Part shown: positions 25,829 through 34,272 of the stretch, one piece after another
Layout of the letters: each line of letters starts with the position of its first letter
Position numbering within the stretch: position 1 is the stretch's first letter
Origin: Pseudanabaena sp. Salubria-1
GTDB lineage: Bacteria; Cyanobacteriota; Cyanobacteriia; Pseudanabaenales; Pseudanabaenaceae
Assembly (NCBI GenBank): GCA_023336205.1
Contig: JALQCR010000020.1
Coordinates: forward strand, 61,906-125,905
Direction: 5' to 3'
DNA: 64,000 nt
Translations under genes and position numbers: made by a program
Notes under the pieces: generated by a model
The model's database searches: none
Seen by the model: only the letters and a program-made list of their open reading frames with translations
What the model was told of the DNA's origin: nothing

Positions 25829-26470
25829 ATGGCAAATTCCCCAAAAATTGTAGTCGTCACCAATGGCAAGGGGGGAGTAGGTAAAACAACAACAGCGATC
25901 GCCTTGGCAGGTATCTTGGCACAGGAAACTAAAGTATTAGTTGTAGATGCGGACGTACAAGGAAGCTTGTCTTGGTGGGTTGGACGTAGCGAGAAGGGCA
26001 TGGGCTTTGATATTGCCAAAGAAATCGATCCGACACATCTAAGAAAATTGCCGAAACTTAGCAGTTACGATCTAGTATTGGTAGATACACCGCCTGCACT
26101 ACATTCCCATGCACTAGCTACAGTTGTAGCGATCGCTGATTATTTGGTTTTGCCCAGTCCACCTGCTCCGATGGATTTAACTGCCCTCATCGATACTGTC
26201 AAAAGTACCGTAAGACCTGCCCAAGTTCCCCATCGAGTTCTGTTAACCCGTGTTGATCCTCGCTGCCTCAATGAAGCACTTGAGGCTCAAAATACTTTAC
26301 AGGAAGTCGGAGTACCTGTTTTTCATGCTTTTGTGAGAGCTTATAAAGCTCATGAACGCGCTGCTCTAGATGGGAAATTAGTGACAGAGTGGAAAGGTAA
26401 AAATGCTAGAGAAGCAGAAGCCGACTATAGACGTGTGGTTGATGAACTGAGGCGAGATATTTTAAGGTAA
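25829..26470 (+). CDS. ParA-family ATPase (McdA/ParA-like)
   Basis: 213-residue deviant Walker A ATPase: TNGKGGVGKTTTAIALAGIL (signature Lys present), VLVVDADVQGSLSWW, LVLVDTPPALHSHA. Such proteins bind DNA nonspecifically when ATP-bound and position plasmids, chromosomes or large protein bodies. The next gene, 72 bp downstream, codes a coiled-coil protein with a basic N-terminus, the usual form of a ParA-stimulating partner. No parS-like repeats or ParB are seen. A carboxysome-positioning McdA role is a hypothesis. A hairpin at 26473-26508 lies between the two genes. Confidence 0.85.
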   Translation: MANSPKIVVVTNGKGGVGKTTTAIALAGILAQETKVLVVDADVQGSLSWWVGRSEKGMGFDIAKEIDPTHLRKLPKLSSYDLVLVDTPPALHSHALATVVAIADYLVLPSPPAPMDLTALIDTVKSTVRPAQVPHRVLLTRVDPRCLNEALEAQNTLQEVGVPVFHAFVRAYKAHERAALDGKLVTEWKGKNAREAEADYRRVVDELRRDILR

Positions 26471-26472
26471 AG

Positions 26473-26508
26473 CATTATGAGATTCCAAGTCGGCGGACTC
26501 TCATAATG
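26473..26508. repeat. Hairpin between parA-like gene and partner
   Basis: Imperfect stem CATTATGAGA / TCTCATAATG around a 16-base loop; no T tract follows, so read-through or an mRNA-processing hairpin is as likely as termination. Confidence 0.5.
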
Positions 26509-26542
26509 AAAATAGCTGTTTTATAGAAATAAATACAAAATA

Positions 26543-27211
26543 ATGTCAACCAAAAAGAAAGTCGGAATTTCAGATTTATTGCGCGATGAAGTCCAGAAAG
26601 AAACTGAAACTCCAGCTAAGAACGATTCAACTGAACAAACTATCGAAGTAAAGGCAGAAACCATTGCTGAGCCAGTCAGTAAAGCTTCTATTAGTCCTGA
26701 ACTAAATGCAGCAGCAAAATCTCCAAGTTTGGACGATCGCACAAAAGCAAAAGTTTCTGATCTAGAGCTATCACTCGCTCAGTCTCGACAAAGAGAAACC
26801 GAACTGTCACAAACTGTAGCTGATTTGCAAAAGGATTTGAAATTTAGCCATACCAATATCGAGCTTTTACAGAAATCACTGGCAGCGATCGAGAGTCTCA
26901 AAAATGAATTAGATCAACAACTCGTGGAAGTCAAACGCGATAATTTGCGCTTAGCCGAAGCGAATATTCAACTTTCGGAGCAGATCAAGACCTTAGAATC
27001 AACCAAAGAATTAGCTCAGCCCCCTGTAGTTGAGGTTGCTAGTTCTTCGCAATTGGTGTCGCAAAGCCCTCAGAACAATAGAGCAACTCCTCGTAAACAG
27101 CCTGTTGAACAACCCTATCCCCATCGCGATCGCAATCCCTATGCGCGTCCAACTGGCTCTAACGAACAGTTGCAGCGCATAAACAATAAAAATATTGGCT
27201 GGATGGACTAA
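26543..27211 (+). CDS. Coiled-coil protein, possible McdB-like partner
   Basis: 222 residues with no family that I recognise with certainty. N-terminus short and basic (MSTKKKVGISDLLRDE), like ParA-activating peptides; residues about 65-150 form a continuous coiled coil (DLELSLAQSRQRETELSQTV and on); then a low-complexity Pro/Gln/Arg region; the very end is NNKNIGWMD with a Trp three residues from the stop. McdB proteins share a charged N-terminus, central coil and an invariant C-terminal Trp (published description), which makes the pairing with the ParA-like ATPase suggestive. Confidence 0.6.
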   Translation: MSTKKKVGISDLLRDEVQKETETPAKNDSTEQTIEVKAETIAEPVSKASISPELNAAAKSPSLDDRTKAKVSDLELSLAQSRQRETELSQTVADLQKDLKFSHTNIELLQKSLAAIESLKNELDQQLVEVKRDNLRLAEANIQLSEQIKTLESTKELAQPPVVEVASSSQLVSQSPQNNRATPRKQPVEQPYPHRDRNPYARPTGSNEQLQRINNKNIGWMD

Positions 27212-27222
27212 ACATCAAAAAG

Positions 27223-27373
27223 TAATACCAAATCAAGAAATGGCGTAGCCATTTCTTGATTTTAAAACCCTTACTGGGTTTAGTTTTTAATTCACTAAAG
27301 TGTTGTCACACTTTAGTGAATTGGTGTAAAGGGGATGCTTGGTGCTGCCTTTACTTTTGGCGAAATGGTATTA
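27223..27373. repeat. Nested-hairpin spacer element (family B)
   Basis: Outer arms TAATACCA / TGGTATTA enclose a hairpin CAAGAAATGGC-GTA-GCCATTTCTTG, the string AAAACCCTTACTGGGTTT, and a second hairpin with arms TTCACTAAAGTG. The same building plan recurs at 30186-30293 and in part at 31361-31404 and 52023-52116. Confidence 0.75.
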
Positions 27374-27381
27374 GCTCAAAA

Positions 27382-27430
27382 CCAAAACTTCAAAGTAGAG
27401 TTGCGGCGCAACTCTACTTTGAAGTTTTGG
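27382..27430. terminator. Hairpin, probable terminator
   Basis: Perfect stem CCAAAACTTCAAAGTAGAGTT around GCGGCGC, followed by TTTATTTGG. It closes the parA-partner transcription unit. Confidence 0.65.
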
Positions 27431-27641
27431 TTTATTTGGTTTAATTGTTGCAAAATAAATTAAATGTAACATTATGCCCAAATTTAAATCATATGCGCTA
27501 AACTATTGACCGTAAGGTAAAAGTATTTATCGGTTGTAGTAATTGTTTTCTGTACTGGCAGTTTTTTTCTGTTTCATCGTGACAAGCTTCTCTCCGACAT
27601 CTCTATCTCTACATACTCATTGAATTCTTGGAGAAAGCATA

Positions 27642-27974
27642 ATGTCTATTTACGTTGGTAACTTGTCCTATGAAGTTACTCAAGACCATTTAAAGCCTGT
27701 TTTTGAAGACTACGGCAAGGTCACACGTGTTCATTTCCCTACCGATCGCGAAACTGGTCGCGCTCGTGGCTTTGCATTTGTAGAAATGAGTGCAGATGCT
27801 GAGGAAGATGCAGCCATCACAGCGCTAGACGGTGCTGAGTGGATGGGTCGCGTACTCAAAGTCAACAAGGCTAAGCCTCGCGAGAATAATGACTCGTTTG
27901 GCGGTGGCAACAGAGGCGGCGGCGGTGGTCGCGGCGGCTATAACAAGTCTGGCGGCGGTGGTGGTCGTTACTAA
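27642..27974 (+). CDS. RRM-type RNA-binding protein (Rbp)
   Basis: 110 residues: one RNA recognition motif (RNP2 IYVGNL at residue 3, RNP1 RGFAFVEM at about 43) and a Gly/Arg-rich tail. This is the cyanobacterial Rbp type, typically cold-induced and acting in mRNA handling or localisation near thylakoids. Good ribosome site (GGAG, 8 bases upstream). A roughly 130-base leader lies downstream of a possible promoter TTGACC (27505) with a TATTTA box, so the 5' leader may carry the cold response. Ends before two successive hairpins. Confidence 0.93.
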   Translation: MSIYVGNLSYEVTQDHLKPVFEDYGKVTRVHFPTDRETGRARGFAFVEMSADAEEDAAITALDGAEWMGRVLKVNKAKPRENNDSFGGGNRGGGGGRGGYNKSGGGGGRY

Positions 27975-27976
27975 AT

Positions 27977-28013
27977 AATTTTTTTAGGACGCTGTGCGTT
28001 CTAAAAAAATATT
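27977..28013. terminator. Terminator after the Rbp gene
   Basis: Stem TTTTTTAGGACGC-TGT-GCGTTCTAAAAAA directly after the stop codon. Confidence 0.75.
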
Positions 28014-28031
28014 AGTATTCAACTGCAAGCA

Positions 28032-28068
28032 AAAATAGAGGAGAAAACTAAGTTTTCTCCTCTATTTT
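28032..28068. terminator. Second terminator before the HerA-like gene
   Basis: Stem AAAATAGAGGAGAAAAC-TAA-GTTTTCTCCTCTATTTT with T tract. Because it precedes the ATG at 28072 so closely, the true start of the next gene is downstream. Confidence 0.75.
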
Positions 28069-28110
28069 GTTATGCTATGCAAAAGTATGCAGACTCAATG
28101 CAGGTTTGGC

Positions 28111-29853
28111 ATGGATTTATTGCAACCATTAGGAATTGTTGTTCAGGGTTCTTTAAGCGACGGTTTAGAAGTTCGACTAAATGGTGAGATTTCCGTCGAA
28201 GATATGCGCGTCGGTAAGTTTCTGGTGGTGCATGGTCGACACACACGCTTTTTTTGCATCCTCACCGATGTCACTCTAGGTACTGCTAGCCCCCGTATTC
28301 TCATGAATCCGCCTGATCCTGAGAATACTTTTTTAACCGAAATTTTGGCTGGGACAGGGACTTTTGGCACGATCAATTTAACGCCAATGTTAATGTTTGT
28401 TCCTGCAAATCCTTTTGACCTCATTACTCAGCGAGCCGCCAGTCAGAATAGCGATCGCGTTAAGAAAACAAAGCGGAAGAAATCACAAGCTTATGAAACT
28501 GTCGAAGAAATAAGTGATTTTCAACTCCTGCCCGTAAAGACGATCCCCAGCCATTTCTCGCAGGTGTTTGATGCGACTGAGCGGGATTTTCGGATTGTAT
28601 TTGGTTGGGAAGATGATCCTCATAAACGGAACTTTGCGATCGGGCAGCCAATTGATATGCCTGTGCCAATTTGCCTTGACCTCGATCGCTTTGTAGAGCG
28701 CAGTAACGGCATATTTGGCAAATCAGGAACAGGCAAATCTTTTTTGGCGCGCCTATTACTATCAGGAATTATCCGTAAGCAAGCGGCCGTGAATTTGATT
28801 TTTGACATGCATTCAGAATATGGGTGGGAAGCTGCAACTGAAGGCAAAAGATTTAGCACAGTTAAAGGTTTACGACAGCTATTTCCTGCGCAGGTGCAGA
28901 TTTACACCCTCGATCCAGACTCAACGAAGCGGCGGGGAGTGCGCGATGCACAGGAGCTTTACATCAGCTACGACCAAATCGATGTCGAAGATTTGATGCT
29001 AATCCGTGAAGAATTAAATCTCTCCGAAGCTAGTTTAGAAAATGCGATTATCCTGCGGAATGAATTTGGGAAGAGTTGGATTTCGCGATTACTTGCTATG
29101 ACAAATTCCGAAATTCAAGAATTTTGTGAACAGAAAATGGGTAGTAAGTCATCAATTATGGCGCTCCAGCGTAAACTCACAAGGCTTGATGATCTCAAGT
29201 ATTTACGCCCAACCTGCCCCGAAAACTACATTAAGCGTATTCTCGATTCGATCGCAGCAGGGAAACATATCGTAATTGAGTTTGGTTCGCAATCAAATCT
29301 ACTTTCCTATATGTTGGCGACAAATATCATTACGAGGCGGATTTACCATTCTTATGTGCAACAGGCTGAGCGTTTTTTACAGACTAAAAATATTTGCGAT
29401 CGCCCACAGCAGTTAACAATCACCATCGAAGAAGCCCATCGTTTTCTGGCTCCGAATACGGCTAGACAGACTATATTTGGGACGATTGCTCGCGAGATGC
29501 GGAAATATTTTGTGACTTTGCTAATCGTCGATCAACGCCCGTCAGGAATTGATAATGAGGTAATGTCGCAGATTGGAACCAGAATTACGGCTTTGCTCAA
29601 CGATGAGAAAGATATCGATGCAATTTTTACAGGTGTAGCGGGCAGTGGCAATTTACGAACAATTTTGTCAAAACTAGATTCTAAGCAGCAAGCTTTAGTT
29701 CTCGGTCATGCAGTGCCAATGCCTGTTGTGGTGCAAACTCGTCCCTATGATGAAACTTTCTATCGTGAGATCGGTGAAGTGCCTTGGGCAGAAATTTCAA
29801 CTCCAGAAGTTTTACGAGTTGCAGAGGTGGCTAAAGCAGATTTAGGATTTTGA
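28111..29853 (+). CDS. HerA-like / DUF87 hexameric ATPase
   Basis: About 580 residues from the ATG at 28111; an upstream ATG at 28072 falls in the terminator and is unlikely. N-terminal beta barrel (VVQGSLSDGLEVRLNGEISV, the HAS-barrel seen in HerA), then a FtsK/HerA-type ATPase: Walker A FGKSGTGKSFLARLLLSG (about residue 220), NLIFDMHSEYGWE, Walker B TITIEEAHRFLAP, and LLIVDQRPSGIDNEVMSQIG. HerA works with the nuclease NurA in DNA end processing in archaea; no nuclease is adjacent here. A DNA translocase role in repair is likely. Confidence 0.88.
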   Translation: MDLLQPLGIVVQGSLSDGLEVRLNGEISVEDMRVGKFLVVHGRHTRFFCILTDVTLGTASPRILMNPPDPENTFLTEILAGTGTFGTINLTPMLMFVPANPFDLITQRAASQNSDRVKKTKRKKSQAYETVEEISDFQLLPVKTIPSHFSQVFDATERDFRIVFGWEDDPHKRNFAIGQPIDMPVPICLDLDRFVERSNGIFGKSGTGKSFLARLLLSGIIRKQAAVNLIFDMHSEYGWEAATEGKRFSTVKGLRQLFPAQVQIYTLDPDSTKRRGVRDAQELYISYDQIDVEDLMLIREELNLSEASLENAIILRNEFGKSWISRLLAMTNSEIQEFCEQKMGSKSSIMALQRKLTRLDDLKYLRPTCPENYIKRILDSIAAGKHIVIEFGSQSNLLSYMLATNIITRRIYHSYVQQAERFLQTKNICDRPQQLTITIEEAHRFLAPNTARQTIFGTIAREMRKYFVTLLIVDQRPSGIDNEVMSQIGTRITALLNDEKDIDAIFTGVAGSGNLRTILSKLDSKQQALVLGHAVPMPVVVQTRPYDETFYREIGEVPWAEISTPEVLRVAEVAKADLGF

Positions 29854-29949
29854 ATCGATTTAAGCGCAATGTAGACAATCAAAGAGTTATCTCGTCTTTG
29901 GCTCCTACTTTCTGCTTATAGCGCTTTGCGCTCAAACCCAAACCATGAT

Positions 29950-29989
29950 AAAGCCTGAAAGTATTTCTCTGCAATACTTTCAGGCTTTT
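29950..29989. terminator. Terminator after the HerA-like gene
   Basis: Stem AAAGCCTGAAAGTATT / AATACTTTCAGGCTTT with T tract. It is preceded by the short dispersed motif TATAGCGCTTTGCGCTCAAACC. Confidence 0.75.
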
Positions 29990-30052
29990 TTCGTGTGGCT
30001 CGTTTGATCGGCAATTGCTGTAGGTACTTTTGCAGCAAGCCCTATTTATACC

Positions 30053-30183
30053 CAGCAATTCTCATTATAAAAATCGGTTTGTTGAAAGCACGCCTGTGGC
30101 GTGCTTTCAACAAACCGATTTTGGTATTTCCAGCACCTTTGGCGCTGGAAATACCAAAATCGGTTTCATAATGAGAATTGCTG
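30053..30183. repeat. Nested-hairpin spacer element (family A, best copy)
   Basis: 131 bp with perfect outer arms CAGCAATTCTCATTAT / ATAATGAGAATTGCTG. Inside are two perfect hairpins: arms AAATCGGTTTGTTGAAAGC plus ACGCC (loop TGT), and GGTATTTCCAGC (loop region ACCTTTGGC). It would fold as a three-way junction in DNA or RNA. Related copies at 14996-15123 and 63737-63831. Confidence 0.85.
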
Positions 30184-30185
30184 AT

Positions 30186-30293
30186 TTATACCAAAACACA
30201 AAATGGCTATGCCATTTTTGTGAATTAAAAACCCTTACAGGGTTTGGGGTTTAATTCACAGAAGTGTTGCCGCACTTTTGTGAGTTGGTATAA
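30186..30293. repeat. Nested-hairpin spacer element (family B)
   Basis: Outer arms TTATACCAA / TTGGTATAA, inner hairpins CACAAAATGGC-TAT-GCCATTTTTGTG and TTCACAGAAGTG / CACTTTTGTGA, with AAACCCTTACAGGGTTT between. It abuts the family A element. Confidence 0.8.
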
Positions 30294-30364
30294 GGTCTAT
30301 TCTTTGTGGCAAGGAAGTAAAGCGACTAGTGTGTACACTGTCATCGCAAAGTGGGAGAAATTAT

Positions 30365-31195
30365 TTAGAAAAATACGACACGACTATCAAAACCTTGACG
30401 ACGAATAGTTTGACTCAAAGTCTCAGCACTACCTCGATCAGGATAGCCCTGTACTTCAATATAAGTGCCACGGTAGGAAGATCTTAGTTGAGCATTGGGG
30501 GCGATCGCTTGCACTCGTTGTAACTCAGATACTAAGCCTGTAGGAATAATCACGAAGTAGCGTAGCTGTGTGCCAGCAGGTACGCTTTGAGATGGGATTG
30601 CTGGAATGCCTTGTGATTGAATTGACTGATTTGGTGGGGGTAGTGGCTGAGGCGATCGCACAATTTCGATTGCATTACTATTAGGAAACTCTGAACCAGG
30701 AACATTCGGTAATGGCTCATTTGTCCGTGTTGTCTGAATTGGAATTGATTCCACTGGAATCGGAGCAGATGTTGATGGTGGGTTATTGTTGGGGATAGTA
30801 GGAATAGAATTTATAGGCGCAGATGGCAAAGTGGAAAATTTACTCTGCACAGTTTTGATCTGTGGATTTAGCCCTGCCTGACTAAACTGAGCAGCGCGAC
30901 GTTGAGCTAGATTTAAGTTATTGAAGCGACCTAACTGTACAACCTGTTCGCCTGTATCTAATCTGCTAGCAAATGCATCTGGAGCCAATATCTTTGCCTG
31001 TTTGATATTTGCCACATTGGGTAAATATACGAGGTACTGTGTACTACTAGCATTGGTGGGAACTGCTGGAAGGGAGTCATTCGGGAAAGATTGGGCGTTA
31101 GCAGGGCAGCTAATGTTGGCTATGGTGCTAACACTCAAAAGAGATACTAGTCCAAGAGCCGCGTTACGAAGGGTGTTTTGTGTGAGGGGTCTCAT
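30365..31195 (-). CDS. Exported protein with two SPOR-like segments
   Basis: 276 residues with a Sec signal peptide (GLVSLLSVSTIANISCPANA, cleavage near residue 34). Two similar segments, QYLVYLPNVANIKQAKILAP...VVQLGRFNNLNLAQRRAAQF and RYFVIIPTGLVSELQRVQAI...IEVQGYPDRGSAETLSQTIR, look like SPOR folds, flanking a Pro/Ser-rich linker. SPOR domains bind denuded peptidoglycan, so a wall-associated periplasmic role is likely. It is a conserved cyanobacterial type without a name known to me. Confidence 0.75.
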   Translation of the reverse strand: MRPLTQNTLRNAALGLVSLLSVSTIANISCPANAQSFPNDSLPAVPTNASSTQYLVYLPNVANIKQAKILAPDAFASRLDTGEQVVQLGRFNNLNLAQRRAAQFSQAGLNPQIKTVQSKFSTLPSAPINSIPTIPNNNPPSTSAPIPVESIPIQTTRTNEPLPNVPGSEFPNSNAIEIVRSPQPLPPPNQSIQSQGIPAIPSQSVPAGTQLRYFVIIPTGLVSELQRVQAIAPNAQLRSSYRGTYIEVQGYPDRGSAETLSQTIRRQGFDSRVVFF

Positions 31196-31315
31196 ATGCT
31201 TGTGCTGAAGGTAGCAAAAAATGAAATTGGGCGAGATTGTACCATACTCTACAAGACTGACATAAGCTCTTTTAGTTTCAAATTGTCTACATACAGAGCT
31301 TTGTGCTTAAACCAG

Positions 31316-31417
31316 AAGCAAGAAGTATTTTAAAAGTGTTGCTTTGCAACACTTTTAATACCAATTCACAGAAGTGTCGGTACACTTTTGTGAATTGGTA
31401 TTAAACATTTCTTGCTT
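31316..31417. repeat. Nested-hairpin spacer element
   Basis: Outer arms AAGCAAGAA / TTTCTTGCTT enclose AAAAGTGTTGC-TTT-GCAACACTTTT and ACCAATTCACAGAAGTGT / ACACTTTTGTGAATTGGT (31361-31404). Same plan as the other spacer elements, different sequence. Confidence 0.7.
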
Positions 31418-31455
31418 AATAAAAAAAGGTGGCGCTTCGCGCCGCCTTTTTTTAT
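31418..31455. terminator. Terminator after proA
   Basis: Stem AATAAAAAAAGG-GGCGC / GCGCC-CCTTTTTTTATT with loop TTC, just beyond the proA stop on the minus strand. Confidence 0.8.
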
Positions 31456-31457
31456 TG

Positions 31458-32783
31458 TTATAAATCACGATGGGTAAAAGCTTTAGCATTAGTCCCAGCG
31501 TAATCAGCCACAATGTGACCGTTGCCCACAAGTCGATATTTATAAGTAACTAGCCCTTCCAAACCAACGGGACCACGCGGTGGCATCTTGTTGGTGCTGA
31601 TGCCCACCTCAGCCCCAAACCCGTAGCGAAAACCGTCAGCAAATCTGGTTGAACAATTTTGATATACACCAGCTGCATCGATATCACTCGTGAAGATATT
31701 GGCGATCGCTTGATCCTCAGTAACGATCGCTTCAGTATGTTTAGAGCCATAGGTAGTGATATGGGTCATAGCTTCTTCTAGAGAATCAACAATTTTGATA
31801 GACAAAATTAAGTCGCAGTATTCCATGCCCCAATCTGATTCATTAGCAGGATTGATCGCAATAATTTTTTGAGTGTGATCGCATCCTCTAAGTTCTACGC
31901 CTTTCTCTTGTAAGGAGGCTAAAGCTAATGGTAAGAATTTGGGTGCGATCGCACTATGCACCAACATTGTTTCGATCGCATTACAAGCCGCTGGATATTG
32001 GGTTTTGCTATCAACTGCGATCGCCACTGCTTTATCTAAATCCGCCGACTCATCTACATACAAATGGCAGACTCCATCGGCATGTCCGAGAACAGGAATA
32101 TGGGTATTGTTTTGGATATAGCGGACAAACTGATTGGAACCTCTAGGAATAATCAGATCGATGAGTTTATCCATCTTCAAGATTGCCAAAGTTTCGGCGC
32201 GAGTAGTCAACAGCTGCACCACATTTGGCGATACGCCCCCATGTTTTGTAAACAGCTCTTCTAAAGCCTTGTACATCACAAAAGCGATCGCTTCACAGGA
32301 ATGTACAGCTTCACTCCCACCCTTGAGAATTACGCCATTACCTGACTTAATACCTAGCGCGGCAATTTGGGTAACAGCATCAGGACGCGCTTCAAAAATC
32401 ACGCCTATTACGCCCAAGGGACAAGACAAACGCTCTAATACTAGCCCTGTATCTAGTTCACGATGAATCTGGCGATCGCCAATCGGATCATCAAGGCGGA
32501 TTACATCGCGTACGCCTGCGACCATGCTTTTCAGTTTATTTGCATCCAACTTGAGACGAGCGATCAAGGCGCTAGGCAATTTGTTCGCATTAGCAGCAGT
32601 GACATCCTTGTGATTGGCTGTCAAAATCATTTCAGCTTGTTGATCTAAGGCGACTGCGATCGCCTCTAATGCAGTGTTCTTTGCCTCGCTTGGTAGTTTC
32701 GCCAAGGCGATCGCAGCAGTGCGAGTACGTTGGATCGACTCTAATAAATCTTGTGGCAAATCTATAGGTACATTCCCAGACAC
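31458..32783 (-). CDS. proA: Gamma-glutamyl phosphate reductase
   Basis: 441 residues, slightly longer than the E. coli enzyme. It reduces gamma-glutamyl phosphate to glutamate semialdehyde with NADPH in proline synthesis. Aldehyde dehydrogenase fold with the catalytic Cys in TQYPAACNAIETMLVHS and the conserved GVIGVIFEARPDAVTQI and ILKGGSEA. It is not linked to proB. A nested stem built on GAAAGTGTTGC-TTT-GCAAC lies upstream (32910-32945). Confidence 0.96.
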   Translation of the reverse strand: MSGNVPIDLPQDLLESIQRTRTAAIALAKLPSEAKNTALEAIAVALDQQAEMILTANHKDVTAANANKLPSALIARLKLDANKLKSMVAGVRDVIRLDDPIGDRQIHRELDTGLVLERLSCPLGVIGVIFEARPDAVTQIAALGIKSGNGVILKGGSEAVHSCEAIAFVMYKALEELFTKHGGVSPNVVQLLTTRAETLAILKMDKLIDLIIPRGSNQFVRYIQNNTHIPVLGHADGVCHLYVDESADLDKAVAIAVDSKTQYPAACNAIETMLVHSAIAPKFLPLALASLQEKGVELRGCDHTQKIIAINPANESDWGMEYCDLILSIKIVDSLEEAMTHITTYGSKHTEAIVTEDQAIANIFTSDIDAAGVYQNCSTRFADGFRYGFGAEVGISTNKMPPRGPVGLEGLVTYKYRLVGNGHIVADYAGTNAKAFTHRDL

Positions 32784-33018
32784 GTTAATCTCAATTACTT
32801 TTCGTGAACTACAATTTTAGAGCAGAGATTTAGTTAACTAAGACTAGCAAATCTCCACTATTTTCCTATCTTACAGCAATTACCGATCAAACGAATCACT
32901 AGATAAACTTTGAAAGTGTTGCTTTGCAACGCTTTCAAAGTTTATCTAGGTTTGGGCTTAAGCGCAAAGTGCTGTAATACGAAAAGATCATAAGGTAGTA
33001 GAATGGGCATTGCCCACC
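32784..33018. other. Spacer between proA and a CheY-like gene
   Basis: Contains a stem AACTTTGAAAGTGTTGC-TTT-GCAAC-GCTTTCAAAGTT (32907-32945), the same GTGTTGCTTTGCAAC motif as at 31330 and 52145, and the GCACTTTGCGC dispersed motif. No gene seen. Confidence 0.6.
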
Positions 33019-33387
33019 TTACGATATTCTTAACAACTCATTTACTGTATTAACCAATTCCTCTGGGCGAAAAGGCTTGCCAATATAAGCATTTGCTCCT
33101 TGGCGATATCCCCAATGACGATTGACTTTGGTGGATTTAGTCGAACACATGATGATATTGATATTCCATGTTTCAGGATTGTCTCTCAGTTTGCGACAAA
33201 GCTCATAGCCATTCATTTCAGGCATCACAATATCTAAAATCGCGAGGTCAGGATGTAGCATCTCAGCTTGAGCGATCGCTTCCACTCCATTCTTTGCAGT
33301 CACAACTTCAAATTGATTGTTTTGGAGCAAACTAGTAATCATTTCCCTTTGAGTCTTACTATCTTCAACAACAAGAATTTTGGACAT
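33019..33387 (-). CDS. CheY-like single-domain response regulator
   Basis: 122 residues, receiver only: KILVVEDSKTQREMITSLL, phospho-acceptor Asp in LAILDIVMPEMNGYELC, Thr/Ser switch in MCSTKST and Lys in YIGKPFRPEEL. It resembles the PilH/PixH/TaxW class used in cyanobacterial type IV pilus motility and phototaxis. No chemotaxis genes are adjacent, so partner and process are not known. Confidence 0.9.
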   Translation of the reverse strand: MSKILVVEDSKTQREMITSLLQNNQFEVVTAKNGVEAIAQAEMLHPDLAILDIVMPEMNGYELCRKLRDNPETWNINIIMCSTKSTKVNRHWGYRQGANAYIGKPFRPEELVNTVNELLRIS

Positions 33388-33616
33388 GGAAGGAATCCTC
33401 TAAGTTCTACATTTCCATCCTAGATCTGAGATCGAAATTGCACATGAAGACTAAGTCCTGAATCTGCTAGTACTTTAGTCCCATAAAAAATTGGGACTAT
33501 CGCTACTTGTTCGTTACTATATAAACAGCTAATCTGAGGTCATACCAATTCTCGAAAATGTGACTGCTGGTTTGAGAATTACCCTGAAGTGATCGCTCAA
33601 AGCATAGGTAACTTCT

Positions 33617-34258
33617 ATGAAAATCCGCATTTTACTTGTTGACGATCATTCCTTTATTCGCCGCGCCCTGAAGATTTCCCTTGGCGATGAATCTTCTTTG
33701 GAAATTATTGGAGAGGCAGAAAATGGACAACTCGCGATCACGCAAGTAGAGAGCCTCCAGCCAGATGTTGTTCTCATGGATATCCAAATGCCACTGATGG
33801 ATGGAGTGGAAGCCACCAAACAAATTTGCGATCGTTTCCCAGATACAAAGGTTCTAATTCTCACTGTTGATGATACGGAAGACTATGTTTCCCAAGCTCT
33901 AAAATATGGAGCCTCAGGATATATCTTAAAAAATACGTCTCCCGAAGAATTATCATTTGCCATTCAAGCTGTCTATCGAGGCTACATGCACTTGGACTTA
34001 AACCTAGGCAGAAAAGTAATTGCGCGAGTCCCAGAAATTTCCGAGGTGTCTACAACTGATTGGGATAAACTCACGCCTAGAGAGCAGCAAATAGTAAAGT
34101 TAATTGCCACTGGCGCAAATAACGAGGAAATTGCCAATCAGCTTTATATATCTACAAGAACTGTAAAAAACCACATTACCAATATTTTGAGCCAGCTAAA
34201 TTTACGAAACAGAACTCAGATTGCGATTTTAGTTGCCTCAATTCTTAACTATTCGTAA
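33617..34258 (+). CDS. NarL/LuxR-type response regulator
   Basis: 213 residues. Receiver domain (RILLVDDHSFIRRALKISL, Asp in DVVLMDIQMPLMDGVEA, Lys in SGYILKNTSPEEL) and LuxR-type helix-turn-helix (LTPREQQIVKLIATGANNEE, ISTRTVKNHITNILSQL). It binds DNA as a dimer when phosphorylated. It is convergent with menD, leaving only 14 bp. No kinase is adjacent; targets unknown. Confidence 0.92.
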   Translation: MKIRILLVDDHSFIRRALKISLGDESSLEIIGEAENGQLAITQVESLQPDVVLMDIQMPLMDGVEATKQICDRFPDTKVLILTVDDTEDYVSQALKYGASGYILKNTSPEELSFAIQAVYRGYMHLDLNLGRKVIARVPEISEVSTTDWDKLTPREQQIVKLIATGANNEEIANQLYISTRTVKNHITNILSQLNLRNRTQIAILVASILNYS

Positions 34259-34272
34259 GTACCTCGGCATAA

